64,000 bases of DNA from Bonia amplexicaulis. Its lineage: Eukaryota; Streptophyta; Magnoliopsida; Poales; Poaceae. Made by a program: the position numbers and the translations under genes. The DNA lies in contig CM070740.1 of assembly GCA_036346245.1 (NCBI GenBank), forward strand, positions 18,296,128 to 18,360,127. The letters are read 5' to 3'. A model generated the notes under the pieces. It was not told the DNA's origin. It did no database searches and saw only the letters and a program-made list of their open reading frames with translations. Of the stretch, positions 47,612 to 60,309 are shown in pieces (positions within the stretch are counted from its first letter, which is position 1; every line of letters starts with the position of its first letter).

Positions 47612-49125
47612 CTAGTTGAGACCAACCGGAAGAGCACCGGCATTCCCACCACCCGGAGAGGGAGGATCTTCGGCGTTGTTGCCGGTGGGATGTTCATCGG
47701 TAGCTGTATCGATGATTTGCTCCAGTTGGTTATAAATTTTCGCTCTTTCCGCTTGCAGTTTCTCTATCTTTTCCTTTATCATCAGCAATCCTTGTCCACT
47801 CGCTGCATCCTCCTCAAGTTTATGTATCTTCTTGTTCAGAGCTTCGATCTGCAGCGATAATAAGTCAGCAACGTAACATCAGTTTACTATATCTATACCA
47901 ATCACACCGGAAATAACATGTCTACCGAAGTTTCAGCGTACCCGACGAGCGGGCCAGCGGGCGAGTTTGTTCAACCGGCAGACTCGTGTTATCGAACTGG
48001 ACGACATGTCGAGCTTTATGGCGGCGTCGGCTTTTGTCATGTGAAGGTACGGTGCAACATCCTTGATGCTCATCTTCTTCATTCGTTCTCGTTGCTCCGT
48101 CTGCTTTTTACGCGTGAGCTGACGCATGGGTCGTCGCTGGCGCTGAAGGAGGAGGGGCTCCGCAACGTTGCCGGCGGAACTCAGGTTTGATCCAGCAGGC
48201 GGTGGTGGTGCCGCCGGTGGTACGGCAACGGCAGCGGCAGTAGCTGCAAACATATTTAAACGATCGACGCGAAATACTCGATGAATTCACAACTGATTCA
48301 GCCGATACTTACAGTGTGCTGTTGAGGATGCAAATATTTGGCTCAGACTGCTAAGATTACCAAACATCGCTGCCATGAACGGGTCATTGTTCAGGGGCGG
48401 CGGGGCGATGTTGCTGCACACCGCGGAGCAGAAGCTCGAGTAGGAGTCGTACACCTGCCCGGTGGCATCGCCTCGCATCATGTCGACGATTCTGGCGATG
48501 AACTGCCCCACCCACTCGTGCGTTCGCTGGAAAAGGCTGGAACATGCAAGGAAATCAGTTACGCTGAGTAGTAGTGACAATTGAGTGTGTCCAGTCACTT
48601 ACGCCACGTAGAAGAAAAGGACTGTTGGTGGCAATCCAGCGATCCCGGCGTGTCTTATCTCAAATGTAGCGTGGTCGAAGGTTCCAGGCGCGTCGCCGCC
48701 ATGAACCCTGAAGTACATTTGACGGCTATCTGCATGAACTCGTCAGTTCGCGCGCGCGCGCTAAGTTAGTTGAGGAGCAGCATGCATGCGTCGTGATCAG
48801 TCTCGATCACACAAACTGGATGCTATATACGCATACGTACGTACGTACCACACTGATGGAGGACCTCCCTGAGAACCGTGCAGTCCGAGCAGTCCATGTC
48901 TTGGGCTTCGTACGGCTCGAACACGGGCTCGCCGTTGATGTCGGCCAAACTCTGGAGGAATGCGTTGTTGTCCTCCTCGGTTGGATCCATCTCCGTGGAG
49001 GCATCTGCAGGCTGCAGCACCAGCGCTGGCGGGGGCACGTTGGCGTTCGAGTTCGTGGCCTCGGGCGTTGGGACGACAGGCGAGCCCTCCGGAGCGGTGA
49101 AGTACTGCGGGTGATTGGGGTCCAT
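47612..49125 (-). CDS. RWP-RK domain transcription factor (RKD-type), five exons
   Basis: Exons on the minus strand: 49125-48849, 48729-48603, 48536-48313, 48243-47942 and 47848-47612 (stop TAG). All introns are GT-AG and the phases join without a stop, giving 388 residues. Exon 1 is acidic and Pro-rich (transactivation-like). Exons 2-3 encode a novel-looking region (MYFRVHGGDAPGTFDHATFE, HEWVGQFIARIVDMM). Exon 4 ends in the RWP-RK domain: MSIKDVAPYLHMTKADAAIK, then SSITRVCRLNKLARWPARR, the last residues replacing the usual RWPxRK. Exon 5 encodes a coiled coil (IEALNKKIHKLEED to QLEQII) and a Gly/Pro tail. RWP-RK proteins bind DNA; RKD members act in egg cell and embryo programmes. The ATG at 49125 lies about 110 bases below a TATA box; an in-frame ATG at 49314 is upstream of it. 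Confidence 0.88.
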
Positions 49126-49234
49126 GCCTACGGTGTCTCGGCGTCGTGGGGTGGTAGATGGCCGGCAGGCTGGCTGCTGTGTGAGACGCCGGAGCACCGA
49201 TGCCGGACTTGACGACGGGGGCGGTGAGGGCGGG

Positions 49235-49242
49235 GTATAAAT
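49235..49242 (-). promoter_or_regulatory. TATA box of the RWP-RK gene
   Basis: TATTTATA on the minus strand in a GC-rich setting, 110-117 bases upstream of the ATG at 49125. Confidence 0.5.
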
Positions 49243-50500
49243 ACGGCCCCAAGGGGCGCGCGGTCGGACGCGACGGTTAGTTTGGAGCGCGCGCAGGCGG
49301 CTGTACGTGTTCACACACCCGCGCGCCGGCGGTTTAATTGCGCTTCACTGGCTGCGGTTGCGTCCGTATCCCACGGCTCCCGCCGTGTGTACGCGCACGT
49401 GGGTGAAAGCAACGTGGGCTGTTGATAAGTCATGCAGAATCTTTCAAAATTCAAAAATTCTTAGAGAATAGTATACCGTCCGGCCTCGTGACAGTGTAAA
49501 AAATTTTAAAATTCTACAAAAAATTTCACAGAATGTTTCAAATTGTTTGTTGTATTCCTCCAAGTCTTTTGTGTTTTTCGTCCGCCGGAAATGCCATCTT
49601 ATCTCCTTAAAAATCATGAAAATCCCCTTTTTCTTAACTCTTCTCTTTTATCTCTAGGGTCAAATCTGGTCGGCCCGTGGTCCTTTTTCTTTTCCTTTCC
49701 ATTTTCTACAGCATGTTTCCTTCTTGGCCTAGCGCTGCTCCCTCGTAGCCCAGCACTACGCACGCACGCCAGTTAGCGCCACTGCTGTTTTGTCGTCGTG
49801 TCGCCATCACTGTAGTCTCCTTTCTTTGTTCTTCTCTACTCAGCTAGGAAGAGAAACGGTGCCAGTCGGCACTGTACTCACGCGGTCCAACTAAGCCGAC
49901 CCACGCAACTGATCCAAGACACATGCATCGAACTCAAGTCTGGCTGAGGTGTGCTCAACACTGTGCACATGTTGTTCAACTAGACCGTTTCACGCCGAGT
50001 CAAACTAGACCCGAATAAGTGTCCAACTGAGTCCAGCCCGAGTTAACCTGTTTAACCCGAGTTGATCCTGATTCTTGCTAGTCTAGCTTGATTTAGACCG
50101 GTTTAGGACCGATTCATGACTGATTCACCTTGTTCCAAACCGATTTCCACTGAGTCAAAATAGATTCCACACAACAGACTAGACCTAAACCCTAGTGGGC
50201 ACCCAAACATCATTGTTTACCCTCCATTTGCATAGATAAGCTTTCCAAAGCTAGATCTTTGCTAGTTTTCCTTTTCGTTCACTTTTTGACATCGCTTTAC
50301 TTTTTCTTTTGATTTACGACTTGCAAAGGCATGCAGTGTATGAAAAGAAGATTGAAGTGGCTTAAGATCAAGATATAAGTAGCCTAGAATCCTTTTACAT
50401 TTTACTGGTCTTTGGAGATTGGTTGAAAGACCGGATATTAAGCTAGATGCCATACTATGAAGAGGGATAATAGCTAATAGCTTGAAAGCACATTGTTGTG
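49243..50500. other. intergenic, no supported gene
   Basis: GC-rich upstream region to about 49430, then AT-rich sequence. 49930-50170 has loosely repeated GAGTCCAACTAGACC words. No coding frame of note. Confidence 0.4.
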
Positions 50501-50559
50501 CCATTAGATCAATTAAAGGTCATGCATGCATTTGATTTAGATTCTAAAGCCAACTGTAC

Positions 50560-51600
50560 TTTCTCAGGAAAAACGGTATGTCCATAGTTCAGAGATGGTG
50601 CTACTGCCCTGTGGTATGACCACAAGAAAAATACGGTAGTACCACACTCCAGTATGACCAAACATTAGTTGGCAATATGTTATTTTTAGAGAGTTGAATT
50701 TTAGAGCATTTTTGCTCTCCAGGAAAACGGTAGTATCGCTCTTAGGAAACAGTACTACCACATTTCAGTAGTACCGGGCCCTGTGAGGACAGTAGTTCTG
50801 CACCAACTATTAACGGTCAGTTCAAAAGCATTTATTATGCACAGAATAGCTGTTGAAAACTAGGTGCGGTAGTACCGACCAATATATGGTGCTACTACTG
50901 CATTTGCTGATTTTTCTCCAATCTATCCTCAAACGGTTGAATTTGAAGGTGAGAGGTATAAATAACCCCTCACCATCTCTTGGATAGATAGGGGATACTT
51001 CATTGAATACAATTGAGCTAGTGGTTCACTCTCTTCACCTCATTTACTTCCATTGCATACATTTGATTTGGTTGAGAGCTATTCAAGTGTATTCATTCAT
51101 TTAGTTGATGCTTGGCCTTAGAGGAAGTTTGCACGATGATCTCTTCAAGAATGTGTGAAGAGGTCTGGTGCCGTTTGTGAGTGGCTTGGTGTTCGACATC
51201 TTCGGAGTGGAGGAAGAACAACCTTAGTTGATTTGAGGCTTTGAGGTGTAATTTGTGGAGCCGATCTAATCCGTTTGGATTTTCCTCAATGTGGACTAGT
51301 GAAGACTGGCAAGTCTTCGATACCACAACAAAAATATTGTTTGTCTCCATATCGGTTATTTCTTTGTCTCTACTCTTTCGCATTTATATTCTTAACTATT
51401 AAAGTGAATTGAATTGATGTCTTATGAAGCTAAGAATTATATTTGGTAGAGATATCCCTTGTGGTGCCACGTAAATTTGCTATTATATTGTACTAAGTCC
51501 TCATATAGCTTACTGTGATAAACTTTATTGTACGTAAGGAATGAATTTTTAAAACCTCATATTTACCCCCATCTAGTCGGTTATCCTTGATCCTACACCT
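50560..51600 (+). repeat. old retroelement-type repeat with GTAGTACC words
   Basis: 50560-50900 is rich in ACGGTAGTACC words. 50940-51330 matches the reverse complement of about 31145-31600 with divergence. It ends in a TTTACCCCCATCTAGTCGG stretch and a GATCCTACA word near 51596, which resemble the sequence just downstream of the LTR in some grass retroelements. No coding frame. Confidence 0.5.
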
Positions 51601-52540
51601 ATCAGCAGCCAAGTATCAGATTAGGTCCTAAATGAAATCTGTCTACACAAAACTATCAGTTCGAGGCCTAGTCCATTGTGCAATTGTGGATAAGTGTAGC
51701 TTGGGATTATAGGTGGATATTCAGCCCTAATTAGGTCTCCACCCAAAAATTGATATATTAAAAGTGCTTTAACTCAGTGAGAAATCTCTGAGTGTCTTTG
51801 AGATCTGGTGAGGGATTATTAGAGTATTTGGGGGCCTAACCCAAATAATAATTCCTATAAATCACAAGGGCTCACTCATGCATGGCAAGTGGTGGGACTA
51901 ATAGTCTCATATTGTTCACCAAAAGAGAGTCACACCCATTTATAAGGAAGAGTGGGTATGGCTATGGTAAAGAAAAGCAAAGGAAGATTGCACGCACACG
52001 CTCGCTCGCCTCACCTTGCCACGCCATCGCCCGTCTGTGCGCGCATGAATGGTGCTGCGATTTCAAGCTCGGCTATTTATAGAGTAAATTGTGTTTAATA
52101 TAATGTGTCATTACTAGTTCATGATTAAAAGGGAGGTGGTGACTAGGAAATTGCACCATCTTTTGCTCTCTCCCTCATTCTCACTGTTTTTGCACTCAGT
52201 TGCTTTTGGTTTCTTCGTTCCTGCGTTGATGTGCACCTGCATGGGAAGAGCAGTATCTCCGAAACCGTCGTCACTCGAGTCCTGCATGAGAAGGGGCAAA
52301 TTAGGTTCTTGGGAAGTGCTTCGCACAACTACTCGCTGATTCCTGCAACCCTCCAACTAAGTTGAATGTCATTTTTACTCAATGTGTTGTCTGATATAAG
52401 TAAGATTATCATGCTATTGTTCTTGTTGTTTGGTAAGCTATTGTGAACCTACAGTATATATGTATTTGCAATCTGTAATTTACATTTTCTATTGTTTATT
52501 GGTTTAAATTAGTTACTAAAGTGTATTGTTTTCTAACATG
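51601..52540. other. AT-rich intergenic DNA before CACTA element 2
   Basis: No supported gene. A short minus frame (52356-52114) and its overlaps have no domain. A TATTTATAG word lies at about 52072, but no gene follows it. Confidence 0.35.
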
Positions 52541-53299
52541 CACTACTACAGAAAAACATCATCACAGACGGTTTTCTGAACCGTCTGAATTTATGGGTCA
52601 GTGATAATCGAAGGTTATCACGGACGGTTTTCGAACCGTCTATGTTGTAAATATCAAAGACGGTTTGTAACTAAAAACCATCTGTGATAGCTGATAATCA
52701 CAGACGGTTCGTAACTAAAAATCGTCTGTGATTATCACCTATCACAGACGGTTTTTAGTTACAAACCGTCTGTGATGTTCCTTTCTACCCCTAAATTTAT
52801 TTCTGTTTATTGGCTAGCCTCAGGAAATGCTAGCCATGCCCTCTGAAATAAGCAGATCAACATGTACATGTATACATACAATTCGCATCTCAATGCATTT
52901 CACAAACAGAAAACATACAATTCACATCTCAATTCATTTCACAAACATAAAACATCCAATTCACATCGCACTTCATTTCACAAACATAAAACATCCATTT
53001 TCGCAAATAAATTAATTGAAATGAAATAAAACATCCATTATGGATCTGTTCCTTTCGCGAGACCTCGATTCTGAAGTGATAAGAGCAATAAAAAATTATT
53101 GTGCGTAGTGGAACTCTCCATTTGATCTTATGACTTTAGACCACAAAAAGAAAATGCACTCTCCTCGAATTTGTGCAAGGTCCAGCTGTTTCAATGAAGT
53201 TATAGAGATGGGCGCAGCCTGTCGATAGGAATATCAATGTGCGTACATATATAACCCGACAAGTATGAAATAAATGTAGGAAGATTGACAAACCTTAGA

Positions 53300-56028
53300 A
53301 TTGGTGATCTTCGAGGAATCGATGAGTAGTCTCATATGGTGGCAAACGTAGAATCCACACGTGTTGCCCGGCTGCTGCTGGTGGCACTGCAAAAAATAGA
53401 ATGTGTTAATTCAAGAGGCATTACTACTAAGTGTTGTATAGAATTAATTAATGTGTACTAGCGAATACCCAAAAATTATGAACATGTTTCAAGGGCTTGG
53501 CCCCTTTCGTCGAGCCACATGTCTGTGCAACGTACGTGGCGAACGACCTTCGTTATTCGAAAAAATTAGATTAGTCATTCGGAAGGAAAGAAAGAGCACA
53601 ATGTAGTTATGTATGGAGAAAATATACTTACCTATCGAGTAATTGGGCGATAGCTGTGTACTCGGATTTGTTCTTACTTAGAGAATCAAGATATATAGCC
53701 TTGTTGCATTTTGGTATAATTACAATTAAAATCCAATGAAAGTTCTTATTGTATGGCATAAGAACAAAATCCTTATCGCGGTGAGCCAGCAGTGTTGATG
53801 TAATATAGCTCTCGATGAAGGATGCATCCTCGTTGATGGTATCAATGGCGACCAAGCGTGGGTCTAGGAAACCAATTGGTGATTTCGATGATCTAGCTTG
53901 GGTTAGCACGAATATATATATATACACAGAAAAGCAATAAATTATATATGACATATATCGGTATTACATAAACAGAGACTGTGATTGTACGGACTTACAT
54001 CGTCCAGCATCGAACGAGTGAGGCGTCGAGAGTGTTGAGCGTGAAAAGATCAAATACATCGTCAAAGGTCACCGCGAAGACACAATCCACGAATTTCGTC
54101 CGGAAATGATCCCTTTGAATTTGTGATGATACCGAGCGCCGTTCGCACGGTGGCTTATTGGACTGTTCCATATACCAACCGTGTAATGTTTGGCAACCAA
54201 GTCCTAGGGTTAGGAGGTGCTCTTCCTTGATTATCATCGGCTCGCCTAGCCCGAATTTGCGGACCACTGTCAGGTACGGGATATCATCATCATCCTTCTT
54301 TGGTTTGCCCCTGTACTGCCTCGATTGTAGGTCGATTTTATGGTAGTCGACTGCAAGTTGCTTTGGCGAGAATAACACCCATGGAGATAGCACCGGTGCA
54401 GGTAGCTCTGGTTCGCATTGCCCTTGTGGAGATAGCACCAGTGCTTGTAGCTCTGGTTCGCACTGCCCTTGTGGTCCTGCCACCAGTGAAGAAGCCTCTA
54501 GGGAGATGTCGCTTTTGGGCCACTAGATGAATGTTCCAATTGCTTGCCCTAGAGTCACGATCTCGTCGTTGGGGGGCTTCGGTAGTGGGACGACCTTAAA
54601 ATTGACATGCACACCATCCACATTAACTTTTGCGAAGCCTGGTGCTATAGGTGTACGATGCACCATGGCCCCGATAGCAGACGGATATGCCTGGCCCCAA
54701 GCAGCGTACAAGGGAACGGAGGCATATCTCACTTGGAGCCTGCACTTTATAGGCTCATACATAATAATACAAAATTAACTACTCCAATAAGCATATCAAT
54801 GGATCGAGCATTCCAGAGATAATAATTATTTCCAGGATGTCGTCCACAGGAAATCTGGCCCCGCTTCCGTCGGATTGGACGCGCAACTATTCGGACGGTT
54901 GGGCGGGCTAGCTAGCACAGGAGCGGCGGTGGCAGCCTGCTGATTTTCTATAAATCTCCGCATCTCATCTCTGACATAATCAGCCATCTCCACTCTAAGA
55001 GATACCATGATCTCTTCTCGTAGCCGTGCCTCACGCTCGGTTTTGGTTCTCTTCCTACACCGATACAATTTGGAGTCATCTTGGAAACCATGTTTTCAAG
55101 GAACGTAAAACCCAAGGTCTCTTGTACGACCTGGGTGCTCCTTGCTTCCCAGGGCCGCGGAGAGTATATCATCCTCCCTTGTTCCCTAGAATGATCCCTG
55201 GGAAGATTCAATACTCAGCTCTACCTGCAAGAGCACGATATGTCATTTCACTTCCTACGAAGTTGTGGAGTAATTACAAGCTACGTAGTTCGATCAATAT
55301 CTTACCAGACGCTGGGACACTTGCTGATCTACAGGGTTTTGAAAGGAGATGTCCCCCGATGTCGTTGTAGATAACCTTGCTCTAATCCAATTTCGAGCGC
55401 GGTCATCCGGGATATTGGCAAATGGCGGGACGGTGTCCTGTAGGATTACCTGTTCGTCCTCCCTCCTCCACTGCGGGATTTTACTCGTATACCCAGCTGT
55501 GCCAAGTCTGTAGGGTGGTGTGTTTGTTGCCTGGAGGGCCTTGTGCGCCGCACTTGCACTTTTGAAATCTTCGGTCGTCTTCATCGCCTTGAACTCTTCC
55601 CATTGTGGTTTCATGAATGGGTATTTATGAAAGGGCGTTTCATCCTTCTCCACGTAGTTCTTGACAAGCGTGCTGTTGAAGTTCTTCCATGCTTTGCACG
55701 CCACTAGCAAGGCTTGTCGTTGCACGACGTCTTGGTGTTCTTCTGGGATCTTGAACGATGCCAAAATTTCTGTCAGCAGCTCATGTTTCCGATTCCCAGG
55801 CACGCTCTTCCACGAATCGAATGTGATCTCAATTCGTTCTTGTGCAACTATCTCGATCATTCTTTGGAATGCGCATACTGCTTGGCGAGGAAGGAGAGGG
55901 GTCCTAGATCCATCGACCTCTGTGATGGTAAATCGGCCCTTAGGCTTTTTCGATAGCTCTCTTCCTTGGCATTTTGATTTTGGAGCGGACGTATCCGGCG
56001 ATGATGTTGAAGAATGCACGAATAACAT
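53300..56028 (-). CDS. Transposase_24-type protein with C-terminal ULP1-type protease (CACTA element 2)
   Basis: ATG at 56028 starts an HSSTSSP leader and the Ptta/En/Spm region (RIEITFDSWKSVP, VQRQALLVACKAWKNF, AMKTTEDFKSASAAHKALQ), open for 244 codons. A following exon (about 55235-54820) carries EHPGRTRDLGFYVPW and an acidic DEMRRFIENQQ end. Next come WGQAYPSAIGAMVH, VPLPKPPNDEIVTLGQAIG and a Pro/Gln-rich repeat (54762-54360). The end is ULP1-like: IGFLDPRLVAIDT, then NFHWILIVI with its His, IYLDSLS with its Asp (53954-53628), and QPGNTCGFYVCHHM with the Cys after an acceptor at about 53390. The His-Asp-Cys set of C48 peptidases is therefore present. Exon joins are partly uncertain, and a few in-frame stops occur near 55180. 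Confidence 0.7.
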
Positions 56029-56034
56029 GTTGGC

Positions 56035-56450
56035 CTTATGTACATGTATACAACAACAACAATATATGTATACAATATATGAAACAACAACAATATATAT
56101 GTATACAACAATAAGATTTATGAAACTTCAACAATATATGTATAAGATTTATGAAAAAACAACAATATATATGTATAAAAAATAAGATTTATGAAACAAC
56201 AACAATATATATGTATACAACAATAAGATTTATGAAACAACAACAATATATATGTATACAACAATAAGATTTATGAAACAACAATAATATATGTATAAAA
56301 TTTATGAAACAACAACAATATATATGTATACAACAATAAGATTTATGAAACAACAATAATATATGTATAAGATTTATGAAACAACAAAAATATATATGTA
56401 TACAACAATAAGATTTATGAAACAACAACAATATATGTATAAGATTTGAG
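56035..56450. repeat. minisatellite, about 40-bp units
   Basis: Repeated units of AACAACAATATATATGTATA plus CAACAATAAGATTTATGAA, about ten copies with small length variants, directly upstream of the start of the Transposase_24/ULP1 gene. The long minus frame through it only translates the repeat. Confidence 0.92.
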
Positions 56451-56771
56451 GTTACCTCGGGGGGACGGAGGCGGCCTTGGGCGGACTGCGGCGGCGGCAG
56501 GCGGACCGCGGCGGCGACAGCCCAAGGGAGGGGACGACGACGACCTCGGGGACGGCGACGGTGATGGGCCCGAGGAGGGGCGGCGGCGGCCTCGGGGGCG
56601 AGGGGGGAGGCGACGGGCTCGATCTGGAGAGCTCGGGGGCTCGACGGAGGCGACCGACGACGAGCTCTGGGGACGGCGGCGGCGACGGACTCGATCGGGA
56701 GAGCGACTAAGTCTCTGTGCTTGGTTGGTATTGCTAATAACTGCAGTGTACACACAAAACCCTAGCAGGGG

Positions 56772-56780
56772 TTATATATA
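56772..56780 (-). promoter_or_regulatory. TATA box of the Transposase_24/ULP1 gene in CACTA element 2
   Basis: TATATATAA on the minus strand, followed by CTAGGGTTTTG, as in CACTA element 1. A single AGACAGTTCT/AGAACTGTTTG palindrome lies next to it at 56792-56824. Confidence 0.6.
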
Positions 56781-57129
56781 AAAGCTTATTACAGACAGTT
56801 CTAAACTTAGAACTGTTTGTGATAGGCCTCTGCCCACCCGGTTGTAGTTATTAATATAACTACACCAACCACCAATCAGCATTCAATAAGACTTCACAAA
56901 GTATTTCTTTACAACAGCCCAATGAATATAGAGATATATTTGTATGACTCATTCTCAAATTACATTCACATATATATCACACATTCTCACATATACATAA
57001 ATGCAAATTCACAAACACATCACACACATACAATATTGTTGTATACATAAATGCCAATTCACATATACATCACATACATGCATTGTTATATACACTTGTT
57101 TGTCGCACATATATGTCGCACATTCTTAT

Positions 57130-58920
57130 TCCACTTGCTTATTTCCTTTTAAAATCAGCCATTCATGATGATCAATGCGTACGTAACTAGTTTCGTCACG
57201 TTGTTCGTCGTCGACCCTTATGCCATTTTCAAAAGGAGGTAACTCGTCAAATTGATTGTATTCTTCCTCGTCCACTACATTCTCTACTCCGACAATTCTC
57301 TTTTTTCCATGAAGAACTACATGGCGTTTCTTATTTGCCGGGTCGGTTACATAGAAAACTTGAACAACTTGGTTGGCGAGTACGAATGGTTCGTCTTTGT
57401 ACCCACGGTAGTGACACCATACTTGTCAACTTTCACCTATGGGAGAAGCACCCAACGGCAGCGAAATAAGGGGATCTTGAAAACCACGTAGTTGAGCTCC
57501 CAAATCTCTTCTATGAACCCATAGTACGAGTTTCTCAACCTATCGGTACTGAACGCATCTATGCGGACACCGCTGTTCTGGTTAGTGCTCTTTACATCCT
57601 GAAACTGTGTATAGAATGTGTACCCATTTATGTCATATCCTTGCCACGTTACAACTATAAATGTTGGCCCTTTTGCCAATCATGTCGGCATCTCACTTGG
57701 CGAGCTCCTAGCGATTTTCTCCTTCAACCATTGGTTGAACCGACTGTTGTGCTGCCTCATGATCCAAAGGTCCGGCCGCTCCCGATTTTGTTGCCGAAGC
57801 ACATCCCTGTGCTGGTCGACATAAGGCGTCACTTCAGTCATGTGTTGCAAGACCGTGAAATGGGCTTGAATATATGTGTCCATATCTGGAGTGGTTGCTT
57901 TCCTTTCGATAGTTCTGATACCCTTCAACCTCCCCTCATGACGAGATTAATGCACACCTATCGGTTGAATCTGAGCCCTGTAATTGACACAAAACTCAAT
58001 GACCTCTTCGCTTGCATAACCTTCGACGATGCTGCCCTCCAGCCGAGATCGATTCCGTACATAGGACTTGAGAATTTCCATGAACCTCTCAAACGGGTAT
58101 ATGCTACATAGGAATATGGGCCCGTATATTTTTATCTCCCACACAACGTGAACAATGAGATGGACCATGATATCGAAAAACGAAGGAGGGAAATACATCT
58201 CAAGATGCACATTGATTCATCACCACCTCGTCCTACAGAGTATCTAGTCCTTCGGGATCGATGACCTTCTGAGCAATTGTGTTAAAGAAATAACATAGCC
58301 TCATGATTGTCTCTCGGACTTTGATCAGCAAAATATTTTTAATTATAATAGGGAGCATCTGTGTCATCAGCACATAACAATCATGAGAATTTATGCCATT
58401 TAACCTCAAATCTTGCATCGAAACAAGTTTCTTCACGTTGTCGGAGTAACCAGACGGAACTTTGACACCATGCAAGCATTGTCACATTTCTGTTTTCTCG
58501 GCCTTGGATAGAGTGTAACACGCAGGGGGAAGGTACGTTCATCCATTATCTGATTCTGTCAGTGCTAACTCAGGCCTAATGTCATCCGGCAGCATGTCAT
58601 TCACTTCGCCACCGATGTCATCCGGCGGCATATCATTCACTTCACCGGCGATGTCATCCGGTGGCATATGATCATTGACTTCGCCATGACTGGTCCAACA
58701 TGTATAACCCTTTTTGAAACCCCTCCGAATCAAGTGCGCTTCAATTTATCCTCGGTTCTTAAATATCTTTAAATTCTCGCAGTCAGTGTATGGACAGTAC
58801 ATATATTCCACCCCCTTATTCAACATATCCTCCTCGACAGCTCTTGTAAAAGTAGACACGCCATTAATGTACTCTTCACTCACATGGTTCGCGGCATACA
58901 TCCAGCTTCGGTACTACGTT
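57130..58920 (-). pseudogene. TNP2-like transposase, internally deleted (CACTA element 2)
   Basis: Minus-strand blocks: RRGFKKGYTCWTSHGEVND with a threefold MPPDDI repeat (58733-58539), DLRLNGINSHDCYVLMTQML (58475-58233), YPFERFME and ASEEVIEFCVNY (58210-57947), RHNSRFNQWLKEKIA-like block (57928-57680) and the DUF4216-type end (SYYGFIEEIWELNYV and VGYIENLNNLVGEYEWF region, 57679-57300). Sequence between the MPPDDI repeats and the later blocks is missing near 58540, removing almost all of the catalytic region. The gene is close to the deletion-free ends of its relative in CACTA element 1 on both sides. Confidence 0.8.
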
Positions 58921-60309
58921 ATGTATATCTTTACTATTATAAAAGAAGGAGTTGGTGGTTGGTGCGGCCTCTCCCACCCCTTCTCATAGAAAAACTGGCT
59001 GACGTGTGGACCTCACCCTCTCACTAAACGCGTGCGGTGCGCTGCCTCCCCCCACCGATCCCGAGCGCCTCCTCCCACCAAATCTTCGCCGACGCCTCCC
59101 TCCCACCCCGCACCGACGCCTCCTCCCTCCTCCCCACCCCGCCGCCGCCTGCCTCCTCCCTGCTCCTTCGCGCGCCGCCTCCTCCTCCCCCCCGCGGAGC
59201 CTCCTCCTCCCTCCGCCTGCGCGTCGTCGCCGCCTCCTCCCCACTCCTCCGGCCGCCGCCTCCTACTACCCACCCCGCACCGACGCCTCTTCCCTCCCTC
59301 CCACCCCGCGCCGCCGCCTCCTCCTTCCCGCTCCTCCCTCCGCCTCCTCCTCCTCGCTCCCACCCCAATGACGAAGGGCCAAACCGTCGCAACCACCCCA
59401 CTTCTTCCACACATCAGAACCTTAGCTTCCTCCCTCTTCTCCTGTCCGCATCTCCTCCTCCTTCTAGATCCCCTTCAACCTTCGATCTCACAACGAAAAA
59501 GGGATGCATCGCCAGGATCAAGAGGAGCCACTAGCGAGTGGAAGCGAAAGGTGATAAAACCTACCTCCTCTTTATCGATCTCGCCAACGCAATCTCTCCG
59601 ATCTCGGCTACGGTGGCATGGGCAGATCCGATGGGGGAGGCGGGGGTCGACCTCCGTGTGCGGTGGATGTAGCAGACGGCGACAACCTACCTCCTCTTTA
59701 TCGCCCGTGCTCTCCTCTGCGACCTGCTCAGCCTCTACAGCCATAGGGAATGGCCTCGGCAGCCGCGAGTTCGCCACCATGTTGTGCCACTTGGCCTCGG
59801 TGGTCTACCTCCTCAGCTTGTTCGGCGCCCCCTTCGCCCAACTCGAGTCCCCCGCCAGCGACGGCGACGGCTCCTGCGCGCCTGCTCCTGCTGCTGATTC
59901 GTCCGCGCCAATGCCCGACATGCTCGCTGAAGTTGCAGCCCACGCGTCTCACTTGTGCTAAATGGCATGTGCCTTACTTCTAATCTCAGTGTATCATCTT
60001 GGAAGTTCCCACCTTTAGTCTCACACAAAAAAGGGGTCAATTCCTGGTGAGATTTTCAGAAATTACTTACAAATTTACAATGATCTACATAACGACGGGG
60101 CTATTTGGTGGGCTACTGTACAAGGAGGGGTTCTTACATGTTTAACATGATGTGTCAATCAATTTTTTTGTAGAAGCAGATGTAAGCAGACCTATATGTG
60201 ATGCTTCTTGATACCATACTAGCAGGACGCATGCTGGGGCTTGTTCAAAAAGGTTCCTTTTTCAGCTCATACTTCAATTCAAGGTCGAAAAGTGCTTTTA
60301 TTTTCATCA

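Noticed and set aside
48793..49212. + strand frame of 139 codons
   Set aside because: Antisense to exon 1 of the RWP-RK gene.
56189..56755. minus-strand frame of 188 codons
   Set aside because: Mostly translation of the 40-bp minisatellite and a GC-rich stretch; no domain.
59032..59961. + strand frame of 309 codons in the Helitron
   Set aside because: The first part is CCTCC low-complexity, open in several frames on both strands. The later part might be captured exons but nothing supports a gene model.
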